Translations under genes and position numbers: made by a program
Notes under the pieces: model-generated
Seen by the model: only the letters and a program-made list of their open reading frames with translations
Told to the model about the DNA's origin: nothing
Databases searched by the model: none
In this document: piece by piece, positions 18,089 to 26,732 of the stretch
How the letters are laid out: every line of letters starts with the position of its first letter
How positions within the stretch are numbered: the stretch's first letter is position 1
From: Candidatus Heimdallarchaeota archaeon
GTDB taxonomy: Archaea > Asgardarchaeota > Heimdallarchaeia > Heimdallarchaeales > Kariarchaeaceae
Direction: 5' to 3'
Length of the DNA stretch: 64,000 nt
Assembly (NCBI GenBank): GCA_030149205.1
Contig: JASBSB010000006.1
Span: 605,119 to 669,118, forward strand

Positions 18089-18695
18089 CTATGCTTCTCT
18101 CAATCTTCTCCCATTCTTTGTTCCAGTCCCAGTTTTCGAAGGAGTCAAATTGATATGGTTCCTTATTGGGATAGACAAAAAACTCTTTGACCTTCAGATA
18201 TGATACGTCCCCCAAAGCATCAACTAACCCCATAATCAGACTCTTTTTGCTTTCTTGTGCCTTCTTCAACAACTCTTCTAAATCTGAGACCTCAATGGAA
18301 GAACCCTCCTTTAAGGGACGAATGTAATGTTTTGCACTTGCAGTTGAGATTTTTGATCCTCTTGGATACAATCTAAAGAAGAATGTAGATCCTGCTCCTT
18401 GATTGAGCACATGATTCCTATTCCTCAAATCTTTATACACTATATATCTTACAGAAAATGACTCTTGGGTTTGTGAAAACATCTCAAACAGCTCTGGTTC
18501 CCTTAATGGGAGATTCAATGAGGAAAGTGGCTCAATCTTCTGTTTCTCGGTGAGATACAAAACCTCATAAGCTGATAACCTGAGGCCTCCTCCTCTTTGT
18601 GGCGTCCCATAAGATCCTAAATTATAAAGGCTAATCGCCTGTTCTCCTATGGCTGTACCTCCATCATTATCTACCAGAACGGGTATACTCATCAA
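18075..18695 (-). CDS. endA: tRNA-intron endonuclease EndA-like, catalytic His missing
   Basis: EndA cuts pre-tRNA introns at bulge-helix-bulge motifs. This 206-aa protein has both the N-terminal domain (GGLRLSAYEVLYLTEK) and the catalytic domain (RYIVYKDLRNRNHVL, FFFRLYPRG, KKSLIMGLVDALGDVSYLKV). Compared with my recollection of Methanocaldococcus EndA (Tyr115, His125, Lys156), Tyr110 and Lys151 sit at exactly the same spacing. The histidine position is Ser120; a histidine occurs at 123. It may be a structural subunit or have a shifted active site. It overlaps the downstream methyltransferase gene. An intron-bearing tRNA lies nearby at 20262. Confidence 0.85.
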   Translation of the reverse strand: MMSIPVLVDNDGGTAIGEQAISLYNLGSYGTPQRGGGLRLSAYEVLYLTEKQKIEPLSSLNLPLREPELFEMFSQTQESFSVRYIVYKDLRNRNHVLNQGAGSTFFFRLYPRGSKISTASAKHYIRPLKEGSSIEVSDLEELLKKAQESKKSLIMGLVDALGDVSYLKVKEFFVYPNKEPYQFDSFENWDWNKEWEKIERSIDDKQ

Positions 18696-18738
18696 AAAAA
18701 CTAGTTATTGTCATTAAAAAAACTTTCAGAAACAAAAC

Positions 18739-19311
18739 TTAACTTTCTTCTTCCTCAGTCTTTGATTTTCCAAACTTTTTGGAAAAGTTCGTGCTAAAAT
18801 TCTTCCCAATTTCTTTGGCATCACTTACCCCTTTCCCCATATCCTTGATGACATGATCTTTCGTTGCCGAAAATTTGTCCTTTAAGGTATCTGTATCAAT
18901 TGATTCGACAAAGCCTTTGGCTTGATCACCCAGATCACTGACAAAACCATTAATTGATTCCATGTTAAATGCGTCTGAAGACTTGATTTTCTCAAGTAAG
19001 TCCTTTGTCTTTCCATCTAAATCAAAATTTTGAGAGGCCTTTAGAGCAGAATCAGCAATGGATTTGGGACTGATCCCTCTAGATCCAAGAGTTTTTTCCA
19101 ATAAAAGTGATAATGCCAGAAGCTTTGGACTGGTTACTGGAAGATTCATCCAAGAGTCACCAAAACCTTTCTTCATTTTAGAATCTATACTTTTTTTGAT
19201 AGAATTAACATCAAACCCCTTTCCTGTTTTCAGGTCATTAATCATAAAATCCATAAGGTTCGCCATGGCAAAGCTCTTTACTGCTTTGTCAATATTATCC
19301 TTGAAACTCAT
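18739..19311 (-). CDS. Unknown helical protein (190 aa)
   Basis: Not recognised. Almost entirely helical by composition, with an alternating K/D/S-rich C-terminal half (DTLKDKFSATKDHVIKDMGK) resembling stress or LEA-like amphipathic helices, and ending in an acidic KTEEEES tail. No signal peptide; a short hydrophobic patch near residues 60-75 (SPKLLALSLLL) is too short to be a clear membrane segment. It lies 43 bp upstream of the endA-like gene on the same strand and may be its operon partner. Confidence 0.65.
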   Translation of the reverse strand: MSFKDNIDKAVKSFAMANLMDFMINDLKTGKGFDVNSIKKSIDSKMKKGFGDSWMNLPVTSPKLLALSLLLEKTLGSRGISPKSIADSALKASQNFDLDGKTKDLLEKIKSSDAFNMESINGFVSDLGDQAKGFVESIDTDTLKDKFSATKDHVIKDMGKGVSDAKEIGKNFSTNFSKKFGKSKTEEEES

Positions 19312-19508
19312 AATTACATAATAGTACGATAATAATTAATACTTGTCAAATGGATATTGATAATTTAACAACTTTTTCGAAAAATCTCGATAAAATTCCT
19401 TCAAATAAGATTAGAGATGATTCTTCAAAATTTTTAAGTACATTTGTGTTTTAATCCTTCATTCTTGTCAACATATTTAACTTATTGCAGATTACATCCA
19501 TTAAGAAT

Positions 19509-20177
19509 ATGGGAACCAATTATGAACAAATCCCTTTGGATTACACCCCAACCACACCGGAGGAGCTTAAGTTAAGCTCAGAACAATTTTATCAGATTAT
19601 GAAAACCAGGAGAAGTGTCCGAAAATTTAGTCCTAAGAATGTTCCTTTCGAGGTAATACAAAACATCATAAAAACAGCTGGTTCTGCACCCAGTGGTGCA
19701 AACAAACAGCCTTGGACATTTGTTGTGGTTAAAGACCAAAACGTAAAATCTGAGATCAGGGTGGCTGCCGAGTTGGAGGAAAAGATTTCCTATACTGGAA
19801 GGATGTCAGAACAGTGGCTAAAAGACCTTTCCCCATTAGGGACTGACTGGCATAAACCTTTCTTAGAAATAGCACCATATCTCATTGTAGTCTTCAAGCA
19901 GAGTTATAGAATCGATGAAAATGGTGAGAAAAAATCAAATTATTATGTAAATGAATCTGTGGGTATAGCGATTGGAATGTTGATTACAGCAATTCATCAG
20001 GCTGGATTAGTGACTCTTACGCATACACCAAGTCCTATGAACTTCTTGAAACAAGTTCTCAAGAGACCTGACAACGAAAAACCTGTGTTAATCTTACCTG
20101 TGGGTTACCCAGCAGAAGATGCCACAGTCCCAAAAATTACAAAAAAATCACTTGATGAGATAATGGTTGTAATTTAG
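19509..20177 (+). CDS. Nitroreductase-family flavoprotein
   Basis: FMN-dependent oxidoreductase of the nitroreductase superfamily. The signature is MKTRRSVRKFSPKNVP with SAPSGANKQPWTFVVVKD (FMN phosphate and ring contacts), followed by a central ESVGIAIGMLITAIHQAGL helix and a C-terminal PVLILPVGYPAEDA, the family's VGYP element. The frame can open at TTG 19485, but ATG 19509 is preferred because it gives the usual length of about 222 aa. It resembles the iodotyrosine-deiodinase/NfnB-like subgroup; the substrate is unknown. Not clearly in an operon. Confidence 0.88.
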   Translation: MGTNYEQIPLDYTPTTPEELKLSSEQFYQIMKTRRSVRKFSPKNVPFEVIQNIIKTAGSAPSGANKQPWTFVVVKDQNVKSEIRVAAELEEKISYTGRMSEQWLKDLSPLGTDWHKPFLEIAPYLIVVFKQSYRIDENGEKKSNYYVNESVGIAIGMLITAIHQAGLVTLTHTPSPMNFLKQVLKRPDNEKPVLILPVGYPAEDATVPKITKKSLDEIMVVI

Positions 20178-20214
20178 ACCTATTCCATAAATTAATTTCG
20201 AAAAACAAGAGAAA

Positions 20215-20258
20215 TTTTATATGAAGAATAATCACAGACAAGTAGGTGCCAATGCACC
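20215..20258 (+). promoter_or_regulatory. TATA-like promoter and leader hairpin of the CAT tRNA
   Basis: TTTTATATG at 20215-20223 would place transcription start near 20245. There a perfect 5-bp hairpin (GGTGC, loop CAAT, GCACC; 20245-20258) precedes the tRNA by 3 nt. The hairpin may belong to the pre-tRNA leader. Confidence 0.4.
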
Positions 20259-20261
20259 ATC

Positions 20262-20348
20262 GGGCTTGTAACTCAGTCTGGTTAGAGTGGTCGGCTCATA
20301 AGTTCATGAGATACCGATTCGTCCGGGGTTCAAATCCCTGCAGGCCCA
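20262..20348 (+). tRNA. tRNA with CAT anticodon, 12-nt intron (Ile2 or Met)
   Basis: Acceptor GGGCTTG (20262-20268) pairs with CAGGCCC (20341-20347), with discriminator A at 20348. The D stem is ACTC/GAGT, the anticodon stem GTCGG/CCGAT and the T arm CGGGG-TTCAAAT-CCCTG. The anticodon CAT is at 20297-20299. The anticodon loop has 12 extra bases (about 20301-20312), the canonical 37/38 archaeal intron position. CTCAT pairs with ATGAG inside it. The acceptor and body resemble archaeal tRNA-Ile more than elongator Met, so agmatidine-type Ile2 is favoured. No CCA is encoded. Confidence 0.85.
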
Positions 20349-20504
20349 TACCTAAAATTAATAGTTGATTCAAATAATTGAAAAACAGCTTGAAAATAAA
20401 AACTAAGAAAGTCTAGGAACACTCCCTTCGAGAAATCTTCAATTATTACATGAAATTCATGTTAGGGTAAAACTATAAATATAGTCAAAGTAAATATAAC
20501 CTGA

Positions 20505-21644
20505 ATGTATAAAGACGTTCTCGGGTCAAACATAACCTTTGGAGCTGTTATATTAATCATTATAATCTTGGGTACTACCCTAATTTCACCTTATATTAAT
20601 TTAACAGATAATTTCAGCTCTAAGAGAGAGTTCTATCCAATCGAAATTGCTTTTTCCTCAAATGGGGATAAGTTGGCTATATTTACTCAAAATTGGGAGA
20701 TAGAGATATTTGATGTAACCACAGGAAAGCTAGTCCAAAAAATTAATCCGGTTGTTAAGTATGATATTAACATGCAGTGGTCACCTCAGGGAAATCTTTT
20801 AGCCATTTCCGGAATAAATTATTACGATGATGGTGCAATGATTTTACAAATATATGATTTCAAAATTCAATCATGGGTGGTATCTCATAAATTTACAGAA
20901 CCAGTTGATACATACCACTCATACAACAAACGAACTCTGCAATGGTCAAATGATCAAAAGTATTTATTGCTACAGAAAGAAAGTGTCTTGAACAAAATTG
21001 AACCGAGTGAAAAATTCTACAATCACTCATTTGTAATATTTCAAACATCCTCCTGGAATATAATCCAGACAAGCTTCATAAACACCTCTAGTAACAGACC
21101 AACCATTCTCCCTAATTCCGATCTTTCACTAGTTGTTATACCAAAATTTGATTGGAAAGGAAATTCATCTGTGTGGGATATAAAATTGGAAAAGGTAAGA
21201 TATGAAATTATTGGTAGAAAGGTATTAAAGTGGAAAAATGAATCTGTTTTACTTCTTGGAACTAGGAGCTATTATACAAATATGAGTTTTATTTACACAA
21301 ATTTCAGTGGAAAAAATGTGACTGAGGTGAAAATTAATGGATCATTTCCGTTTTCCAATCTAATAGTAAGTTTTGATGGCAAATATGCCACCTCTCCATT
21401 GAGTTGGGAATTTAATACAATTTGGAACATCCCCCAAGCATCAATGGTCTATACTTTTCAACAGATTGGTCAAGACTGGCCGTCTTTTGCTTGCACCCCA
21501 AAGAAATGCCCTATTAGTCTCTTATATTTCTGGAGTGATTATTCCAATATTCTCGCACACACATTGTTTTTTAGAGGTAATAACACATATCAATTAAAAA
21601 TATTTGACGTCAATAAGACTCAGTACATATCGACCATTAACTAA
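20505..21644 (+). CDS. Membrane-anchored beta-propeller (WD40-like) protein
   Basis: A 379-aa protein with an N-terminal signal anchor at about residues 9-30 (GAVILIIIILGTTLISPYI) and an external domain of repeated four-strand blades. Visible blade motifs include FSSNGDKLAIFTQNWEIEIFD, WSPQGNLLAISG and WSNDQKYLLLQK, which match WD40/PD40-type propeller turns. Numerous N-x-S/T sites fit an extracellular location. It probably mediates protein contacts at the cell surface; no catalytic residues are visible. Solitary gene downstream of the CAT tRNA. Confidence 0.7.
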   Translation: MYKDVLGSNITFGAVILIIIILGTTLISPYINLTDNFSSKREFYPIEIAFSSNGDKLAIFTQNWEIEIFDVTTGKLVQKINPVVKYDINMQWSPQGNLLAISGINYYDDGAMILQIYDFKIQSWVVSHKFTEPVDTYHSYNKRTLQWSNDQKYLLLQKESVLNKIEPSEKFYNHSFVIFQTSSWNIIQTSFINTSSNRPTILPNSDLSLVVIPKFDWKGNSSVWDIKLEKVRYEIIGRKVLKWKNESVLLLGTRSYYTNMSFIYTNFSGKNVTEVKINGSFPFSNLIVSFDGKYATSPLSWEFNTIWNIPQASMVYTFQQIGQDWPSFACTPKKCPISLLYFWSDYSNILAHTLFFRGNNTYQLKIFDVNKTQYISTIN

Positions 21645-21814
21645 ACGTAGTCTCAGTAATAATTTCATTCCTTTTGTTGTTTAGCAACATTGTAGTAAAT
21701 ACTCAAGCTTGTAATTTTTGTTTCAGTTGGTATTGGAGGTAAATTAAAGCGAAAAATGAAAACTATTGATTTTCTCATTTTACACAATTACAAGAATTTC
21801 TTGATAATGTATGT

Positions 21815-22783
21815 TCAGAGTCTGTGATCCGCCCATAGATACAGATAGTAAGAAAGAAACCACAAAGGCAGGAATCCAAATACTAAAAGCAAGATAGAAA
21901 GCTGTGGGGTGAATAACAGAGAGGCACCCAACATGAAATAAACAGATATTTTGCTTCCATGAAACATAGCATGAAACCATTTGTACTTTTCTGAGTCTTG
22001 AAACCAGAATATCACGATGGATATGATCAGAAACATTGGTAAAACTAACAGGGTAGCAAATGAGTGAAGTCTTAGTATGGTTGCTTCAAATATGAAATAA
22101 TTAATTAGAGTGAAGAACCCAACACTTTCAATAAGAATAAGTGTTTTATTAATCCCAAATCTAACGGGAAAGGTGTTTACGTTTCCAATTTTATCTTTTT
22201 TAAAATCTCTTAGGTCTCCTGCAATATGTGAATACAAATCTAAGAATCCTACAAATAGAGCAACTAAAACATCAGCCTCAGTCAAATGGAAATAGGATGC
22301 AACAACCAGATAAAATGTCACACCTGAGAGCAGTCTAAAGAGATAGGTCAACAGCATCCTCTTCTTCTTTTTAAGATACCCATAGAGTAAGCCAGAGAGT
22401 ATCATCGAGTAAAGTAGGCCCCCAGTAACTGCAGATCTTTGGAATGCAATTACGTTCATAATTAACAGGAGAGATAATGAGGACATTAGTACAAAATTTG
22501 GGCTGATATGATGATTTGTAAATAATCTATCTCGATTCATCTTCTGATCATCCAATCTATGCCAATAATCATTCAGACCAAATAGGAAGGGCATTAAGAG
22601 AAAAACCATCAGCCAAACTAATAGAAAATCCGATAAAGTGGGAAAGATGTGCTTTAACCCAAGAACTAAAACTATAATACTTATCTGATGAATTATGTGA
22701 AAGGGTCTAACAAGCAGGATACTGTTTCTCATGATAGAAAAATCAAATTTTTGTAAATTTTCTGGGAGTAAAGTAAGATGCAA
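21815..22783 (-). CDS. UbiA-family prenyltransferase (copy 1)
   Basis: A membrane enzyme joining a polyprenyl chain to an acceptor. It is 322 aa with about eight hydrophobic segments. The first Asp-rich motif is NDYWHRLDDQKMNRDR, with the middle Asp of NDxxD replaced by His. The second is GDLRDFKKDKIGNVNTFPVRFG, which matches the family. It is very close to the copy at 29237-30214 (for example LLMPFLFGLNDYWHR and FRLLSGVTFYLVVASYF). Possible roles are archaeol lipid, quinone or heme prenylation; the sequence does not decide. Confidence 0.85.
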   Translation of the reverse strand: MHLTLLPENLQKFDFSIMRNSILLVRPFHIIHQISIIVLVLGLKHIFPTLSDFLLVWLMVFLLMPFLFGLNDYWHRLDDQKMNRDRLFTNHHISPNFVLMSSLSLLLIMNVIAFQRSAVTGGLLYSMILSGLLYGYLKKKKRMLLTYLFRLLSGVTFYLVVASYFHLTEADVLVALFVGFLDLYSHIAGDLRDFKKDKIGNVNTFPVRFGINKTLILIESVGFFTLINYFIFEATILRLHSFATLLVLPMFLIISIVIFWFQDSEKYKWFHAMFHGSKISVYFMLGASLLFTPQLSILLLVFGFLPLWFLSYYLYLWADHRL

Positions 22784-22920
22784 TTTACAAAATAGAACAA
22801 ACTTTCGTATTTAAATAAAACAAGAAGCAATGTAAAAAGAGGAAGATCTTTCATGGTAGGTATAGCAATTCAGTTGAAATTATAGCTATATTCTTATAAA
22901 TTTACTAATTAAATTGACCT

Positions 22921-23277
22921 ATGGACAGTTTAACTGGAACAGCTAAAACAATATTTGACGAAATTTTTGATGAGATTGATGAGGAGATCAAAGAGGCTCT
23001 AGATCCATATTTTAAGGAAAATGTTCTTGAAAATCTCATTAACAGCATCCAAAAGGATGTTAAGGAGGAGATAATTGAGGTGATCAAAAAACACTATTCA
23101 GAAGACATGAAAGCTGTACACAAATTAATTTTAGGAGAAAAGGCTTCAAGAATTGTTACTTTCAAAGCAAAGGAATACATTCAAACCCTTGTTGGAGACG
23201 TCTTAAAGCACTCCTTTGATGTCATAGATGAGTTAAGGAATGAGATTATTGGAGAAGTGTTTGAGGAAACAGAGTAA
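22921..23277 (+). CDS. Unknown small helical protein (118 aa)
   Basis: Not recognised. Strongly charged, almost entirely helical and probably coiled-coil, with acidic stretches such as DEIFDEIDEEIKEALDPYF and a second amphipathic part. No signal peptide or membrane segment. It starts with ATG at 22921 downstream of an AT-rich region and ends 60 bp before the metallopeptidase gene on the same strand, so co-transcription is possible. Confidence 0.6.
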   Translation: MDSLTGTAKTIFDEIFDEIDEEIKEALDPYFKENVLENLINSIQKDVKEEIIEVIKKHYSEDMKAVHKLILGEKASRIVTFKAKEYIQTLVGDVLKHSFDVIDELRNEIIGEVFEETE

Positions 23278-23337
23278 ACTCATGTCTATAACAGTTGAAG
23301 AGTCAAGTTAGGACAGCAATGGATATCCATAAATTTA

Positions 23338-24147
23338 GTGAATCTAACAAATGATTGCTTGAATTTAACAGAACATTCCCTGCAAGCAGGAAATAAACAG
23401 ATCACTTATTATCTAAATAGAAAAGTTAGGAGCAAAAAGAGATGGTACCTAAAGCTCGTTATCAAAGAAGGGAAGGTCTTGGTTTATGCATCTAAAGCCG
23501 TAAAAACAGAAGAAATTAAAAATTTCATTCGAAATAAATCTAATTGGATTGAAGATAAGTTAGCACGATGGAATACTCTAGTTAAGAACAGCTATGAGCT
23601 TAATTTTGAAAGTGGGGGAAATCTACCATTTATGGGGGAATCCTACACTGTTACAATAAAGACCTCAGTAATACTTGAAAAGATTGACATTGAAATTGAC
23701 AAACCAGGAAAAAGAGTGATCATCACCCTGCCTCATACAGTTAATTTACTTGACTTGAAAAATAAAGAGAGTGAATCGTTCAATCTAACAGAAAAAGCCC
23801 TCATAGCCACTTATAAAGAAAGTATATCACAATTTATCCAATTAGAGGTTGACAGACTTACTAAAAAAATTCAAGTAAGTTACAATAAAATAAAAATTAA
23901 GACTTTGAAGAGCGCTTGGGGAACATGTACACCTCTGAACACATTGAATTTTAACTGGAGACTTATACTTACCCCAGAGGAGATTATTCGATATGTTGTT
24001 GTTCACGAAGTGTGTCATCTCAAACATAGAAACCATTCAAAATTATTCTGGAAAGAAGTCTCAAGACATTACCCCTCCTATAAGGAGGCTAGGAAGTGGT
24101 TAACAAAGCACAACATATTGCTTCAAAATTCATTTTCTGTATATTAA
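23338..24147 (+). CDS. YgjP-like metallopeptidase domain protein (DUF45)
   Basis: A 269-aa protein with the YgjP/WLM-type zinc motif VVHEVCHLKHRNHSKLFW at about residues 220-237, where the two histidines of HEVCH and a following histidine bind zinc and Glu is catalytic. Upstream LKSAWGTCTPLNTLNFNWRL is the conserved family block (S-x-W-G-S/T-C). The N-terminal 150 residues are a beta-rich domain. The start is GTG at 23338. The family is linked to proteolysis or DNA-repair-type regulation but has few tested members. Its last bases overlap the convergent SDR gene by 4 bp. Confidence 0.85.
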   Translation: MNLTNDCLNLTEHSLQAGNKQITYYLNRKVRSKKRWYLKLVIKEGKVLVYASKAVKTEEIKNFIRNKSNWIEDKLARWNTLVKNSYELNFESGGNLPFMGESYTVTIKTSVILEKIDIEIDKPGKRVIITLPHTVNLLDLKNKESESFNLTEKALIATYKESISQFIQLEVDRLTKKIQVSYNKIKIKTLKSAWGTCTPLNTLNFNWRLILTPEEIIRYVVVHEVCHLKHRNHSKLFWKEVSRHYPSYKEARKWLTKHNILLQNSFSVY

Positions 24148-25097
24148 ATCTTAAATTTGATGCCTGTCAGCTCTTCTGATCTTTTCCATAGCTCTTTAGC
24201 AATTTCTGGGTCATAACTAATCTCGACAGATTTATGTCGAACTGTTGGCCCCCTTGTATGTCCAAACCTCCTTGGACCAAAATAATCCCCATTTTCTACA
24301 TCTGGCCCCACACTTGCATACAACAGTGGAAGGGTTCCAGCATTCACACTTTGAGCTAAAAGAGGATTTAACACCTTATACAAGAAATAAAATGCACTTT
24401 TCCCATCCACACTCGGTCCGGCAGATTGTAAATTAGTCCTGGAATAACCGGGATGTGCTGCAGCTGCAATTACGTCAATTCCTTCAGCTTTAATCCTTCG
24501 TGAGAGTTCATACGTGAAATAAAGGTTAGCTATCTTAGATTGACCATATGCTGTGGTTTTGTTATACTTCTGTTCTGAGTTTAAATCTACGAAGTTAATT
24601 TTTCCTCTTGTCGCAGCAATTGAACTCACATTCACAACCCTACCTTGTGGACTACCTTTTAATGATTTAAAGAGGAGAGATGTAAGTGCAAAATGACCAA
24701 GGTGATTTACTCCGAACTGAATTTCAAAACCATCCTCTGTCTTCAGATATGGAGGCTGCATAATTCCGGCGTTGTTGAGTAAGACATCTATTTTCTCATA
24801 AATATTATTGATCTCATCTGCAAATTCTCTAATACTTCCCAGGCTTGCAAGATCTATTTTTACAAAATTAAGGGTTGCATCTGAAACTTCTGCTTTAATT
24901 TTGTTAATTGCATCTGATGCTTTCTCTTCGTTTCTTGCCGCTATGACCACCTCAGCACCTTTTGAGGCAAGAGCTTTAGCTGCAACGAATCCCAACCCAC
25001 TGTTCGAACCAGTAATAATGATTGTTTTACCAGTCTGATCTGGAATTTTTTCATAATTCCAGTTATGAATTGCTAATGGTTTTGTTGACTGACTCAT
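24144..25097 (-). CDS. Short-chain dehydrogenase/reductase, retinol dehydrogenase-like
   Basis: NAD(P)-dependent oxidoreductase of the classical SDR family, 317 aa. Cofactor motif GSNSGLG at about 31-37, NNAG (LLNNAGIMQPP), NVSS and the catalytic AYGQSK near 183-188 are all intact. The residues after the second strand (VVIAARNEEKA) suggest NADPH preference. Overall it most resembles the RDH/WWOX/protochlorophyllide-reductase-like branch. The substrate is unknown. A promoter would lie in the AT-rich 40 bp before 25140, directly after the rRNA terminator on the same strand. Confidence 0.9.
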   Translation of the reverse strand: MSQSTKPLAIHNWNYEKIPDQTGKTIIITGSNSGLGFVAAKALASKGAEVVIAARNEEKASDAINKIKAEVSDATLNFVKIDLASLGSIREFADEINNIYEKIDVLLNNAGIMQPPYLKTEDGFEIQFGVNHLGHFALTSLLFKSLKGSPQGRVVNVSSIAATRGKINFVDLNSEQKYNKTTAYGQSKIANLYFTYELSRRIKAEGIDVIAAAAHPGYSRTNLQSAGPSVDGKSAFYFLYKVLNPLLAQSVNAGTLPLLYASVGPDVENGDYFGPRRFGHTRGPTVRHKSVEISYDPEIAKELWKRSEELTGIKFKI

Positions 25098-25140
25098 TAG
25101 ATTTTGATTAAGATAAAATATTTAAGAACTAATATTATCG

Positions 25141-25180
25141 CAAAAAAAAAAAAAGGAACCCAATGGGTCCCCTTTTCTTT
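25141..25180 (-). terminator. Hairpin plus T-run terminator after 16S rRNA
   Basis: On the minus strand the sequence reads GGACCC-ATT-GGGTTCC followed by about 13 T residues. A stable 6-7 bp stem followed by a T tract marks the end of the 16S transcription unit and shows that no 23S gene follows it. Confidence 0.7.
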
Positions 25181-25222
25181 ACACAAAGAAATCAACTTTG
25201 ACGTGAAATTGTATCATAATCA
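25181..25222 (-). repeat. Processing stem of 16S precursor, 3' arm
   Basis: ACACAAAGAAA (25181-25191) and TGAAATTGTAT (25204-25214) are exact reverse complements of TTTCTTTGTGT (26770-26780) and ATACAATTTCA (26746-26756), and the intervening bases pair partly. The two arms enclose the whole 16S, as in archaeal pre-rRNA bulge-helix-bulge processing stems. Confidence 0.75.
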
Positions 25223-25232
25223 GAATGAAACT

Positions 25233-26685
25233 TAGGAGGTGATCCATCTGCAGCTTCCGCTACAGATACCTTGTTACGACTTCTGCCTTCTCACCTACAA
25301 ATGCATCGTCCATGCCACGAAGGCATGTCCTCAACACAAGCAGACTCGAATGCAGCGACGGGCGGTGTGTGCAAGGAACAGGGGCGTATTCAGGGCATCA
25401 TACTGAAATGCCCTTACTACTCATTCCGCGTTCATGAGGACAATTACATTCCTCAATCCCAACTGAGACAGCGATTAAGGGTTGGCGTCGTCTTTCGACG
25501 TTGCATCCTATTGCCACTGCCATTGTATGCCGCGTGTGGCCCTGTACATAAGGGGCATACTGACCTCGTCTAGACTTCACTTTCATCTAGCTCATCGCTA
25601 GCGATCTTTACAAAGTTCCCAAACTTCCCTGAGGAATTGCTGGTAATTGTAAATGAAGGTCTCGCTCGTTAAACCAATTAAGGTCACAACTCACGTCACG
25701 AGCTTGAACGGGCCATGCACCACCAACCTATACCTCCGGTAACTTCATCAAAGTGACCTTCATAAGTATAGGCGGCACAGGTAAGATTTCCGGCGTTGAA
25801 TCCAATTAAACCGCAGCATCCACGAGTTGCGGTATTCCCCCGCCAATTGCTTTAAGTTTCAATCTTGCGATCGTAATCCCCAAGCGACCCGTTTAATGCC
25901 TTCGCTGCAGCACCGGGTTCTAAGAACCCGACACTTAACGGGTATCGTTTACGGCACTTGACTACAGGGGTATCTAATCCCTTTTGCTCCCAAGGCTTAA
26001 AAGTCTGACCGTCAGATGTGTCCTAGAGTATCGCTTTCGCCACAGGTGGTCCAAATAAGATCTACGCATTTCACCGCTCCCTTATTTGTACCATACTCCT
26101 CTTCCACTCTCAAGAAACCACGTTTCACCACCGATTCAATCGTTGAGCGATTGATTTTGAGCAGTGACTATGATTTCCGGCTGCACTTGCTTTAGGCTCA
26201 GTATATCAGTCCTCTCGAAGAGACAGTTTTACCGCGGCTGCTGGCACTGTCCTTGCCCTCTTCTTTCTTTCTAACTTATCTACAGTTAGCAACAGTTTCC
26301 CGTTAGAGAAACACTCTGTTTTACCTCATCACGATTTCTCGCATTGTGAAGTTTTCTCGTCTGCTGGACTCCGTAGAGGCTGGAACGTTATCTCAGTTTC
26401 CACCTGGCGGCTCCTCCGTTAAGAGCCGCTACCAATTATCACCTAGGTGAGCCACTACCTCACCTACAAGTTAATTGGGCGCAGTTTCATCCTACCTTGA
26501 GTGTTGGTCTTTTCCAAGTCTCCACACCTATAGAGTATTAGCCACAGGTTACCGTGATTATTCTCTGCAGTAGGGTAGATTAACGACGTTTTACTCAGTT
26601 TTTCGCCAAGATAGTAAACTATCTTTGACTTGCATGACTTAGTATAAAACAGATAGAGGCCTGATCCATCAGCATCAAATGGTGT
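25233..26685 (-). rRNA. rrs: 16S ribosomal RNA
   Basis: Complete small-subunit rRNA of about 1453 nt. On the minus strand the GTGCCAGCAGCCGCGGTAA block, GGGATTAGATACCCCTGTAG, the archaeal AATTGGATTCAACGCC, TTGCACACACCGCCCGTC and the 3' GGATCACCTCCT anti-Shine-Dalgarno are all present. The 5' end aligns without gaps to the archaeal CCGGTTGATCCTGCCGG but reads CCATTTGATGCTGATGG. Helix 1 is thus CCAT/ATGG, and the central pseudoknot uses TGC pairing with GCA at AAAGCAATTG instead of TCC/GGA. Its own terminator follows at 25141-25180; no 23S, 5S or spacer tRNA is linked. No rRNA intron is seen. The 5' end is placed by alignment. Confidence 0.95.
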
Positions 26686-26732
26686 GTCCCCCAATAAATT
26701 GAGGGTGCAAGTGTTTTCACACCTTGCTGTCG

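Noticed and set aside
17916..18203. 95-codon frame antisense to the methyltransferase and endA-like genes
   Set aside because: Mirror of two genes with clear motifs.
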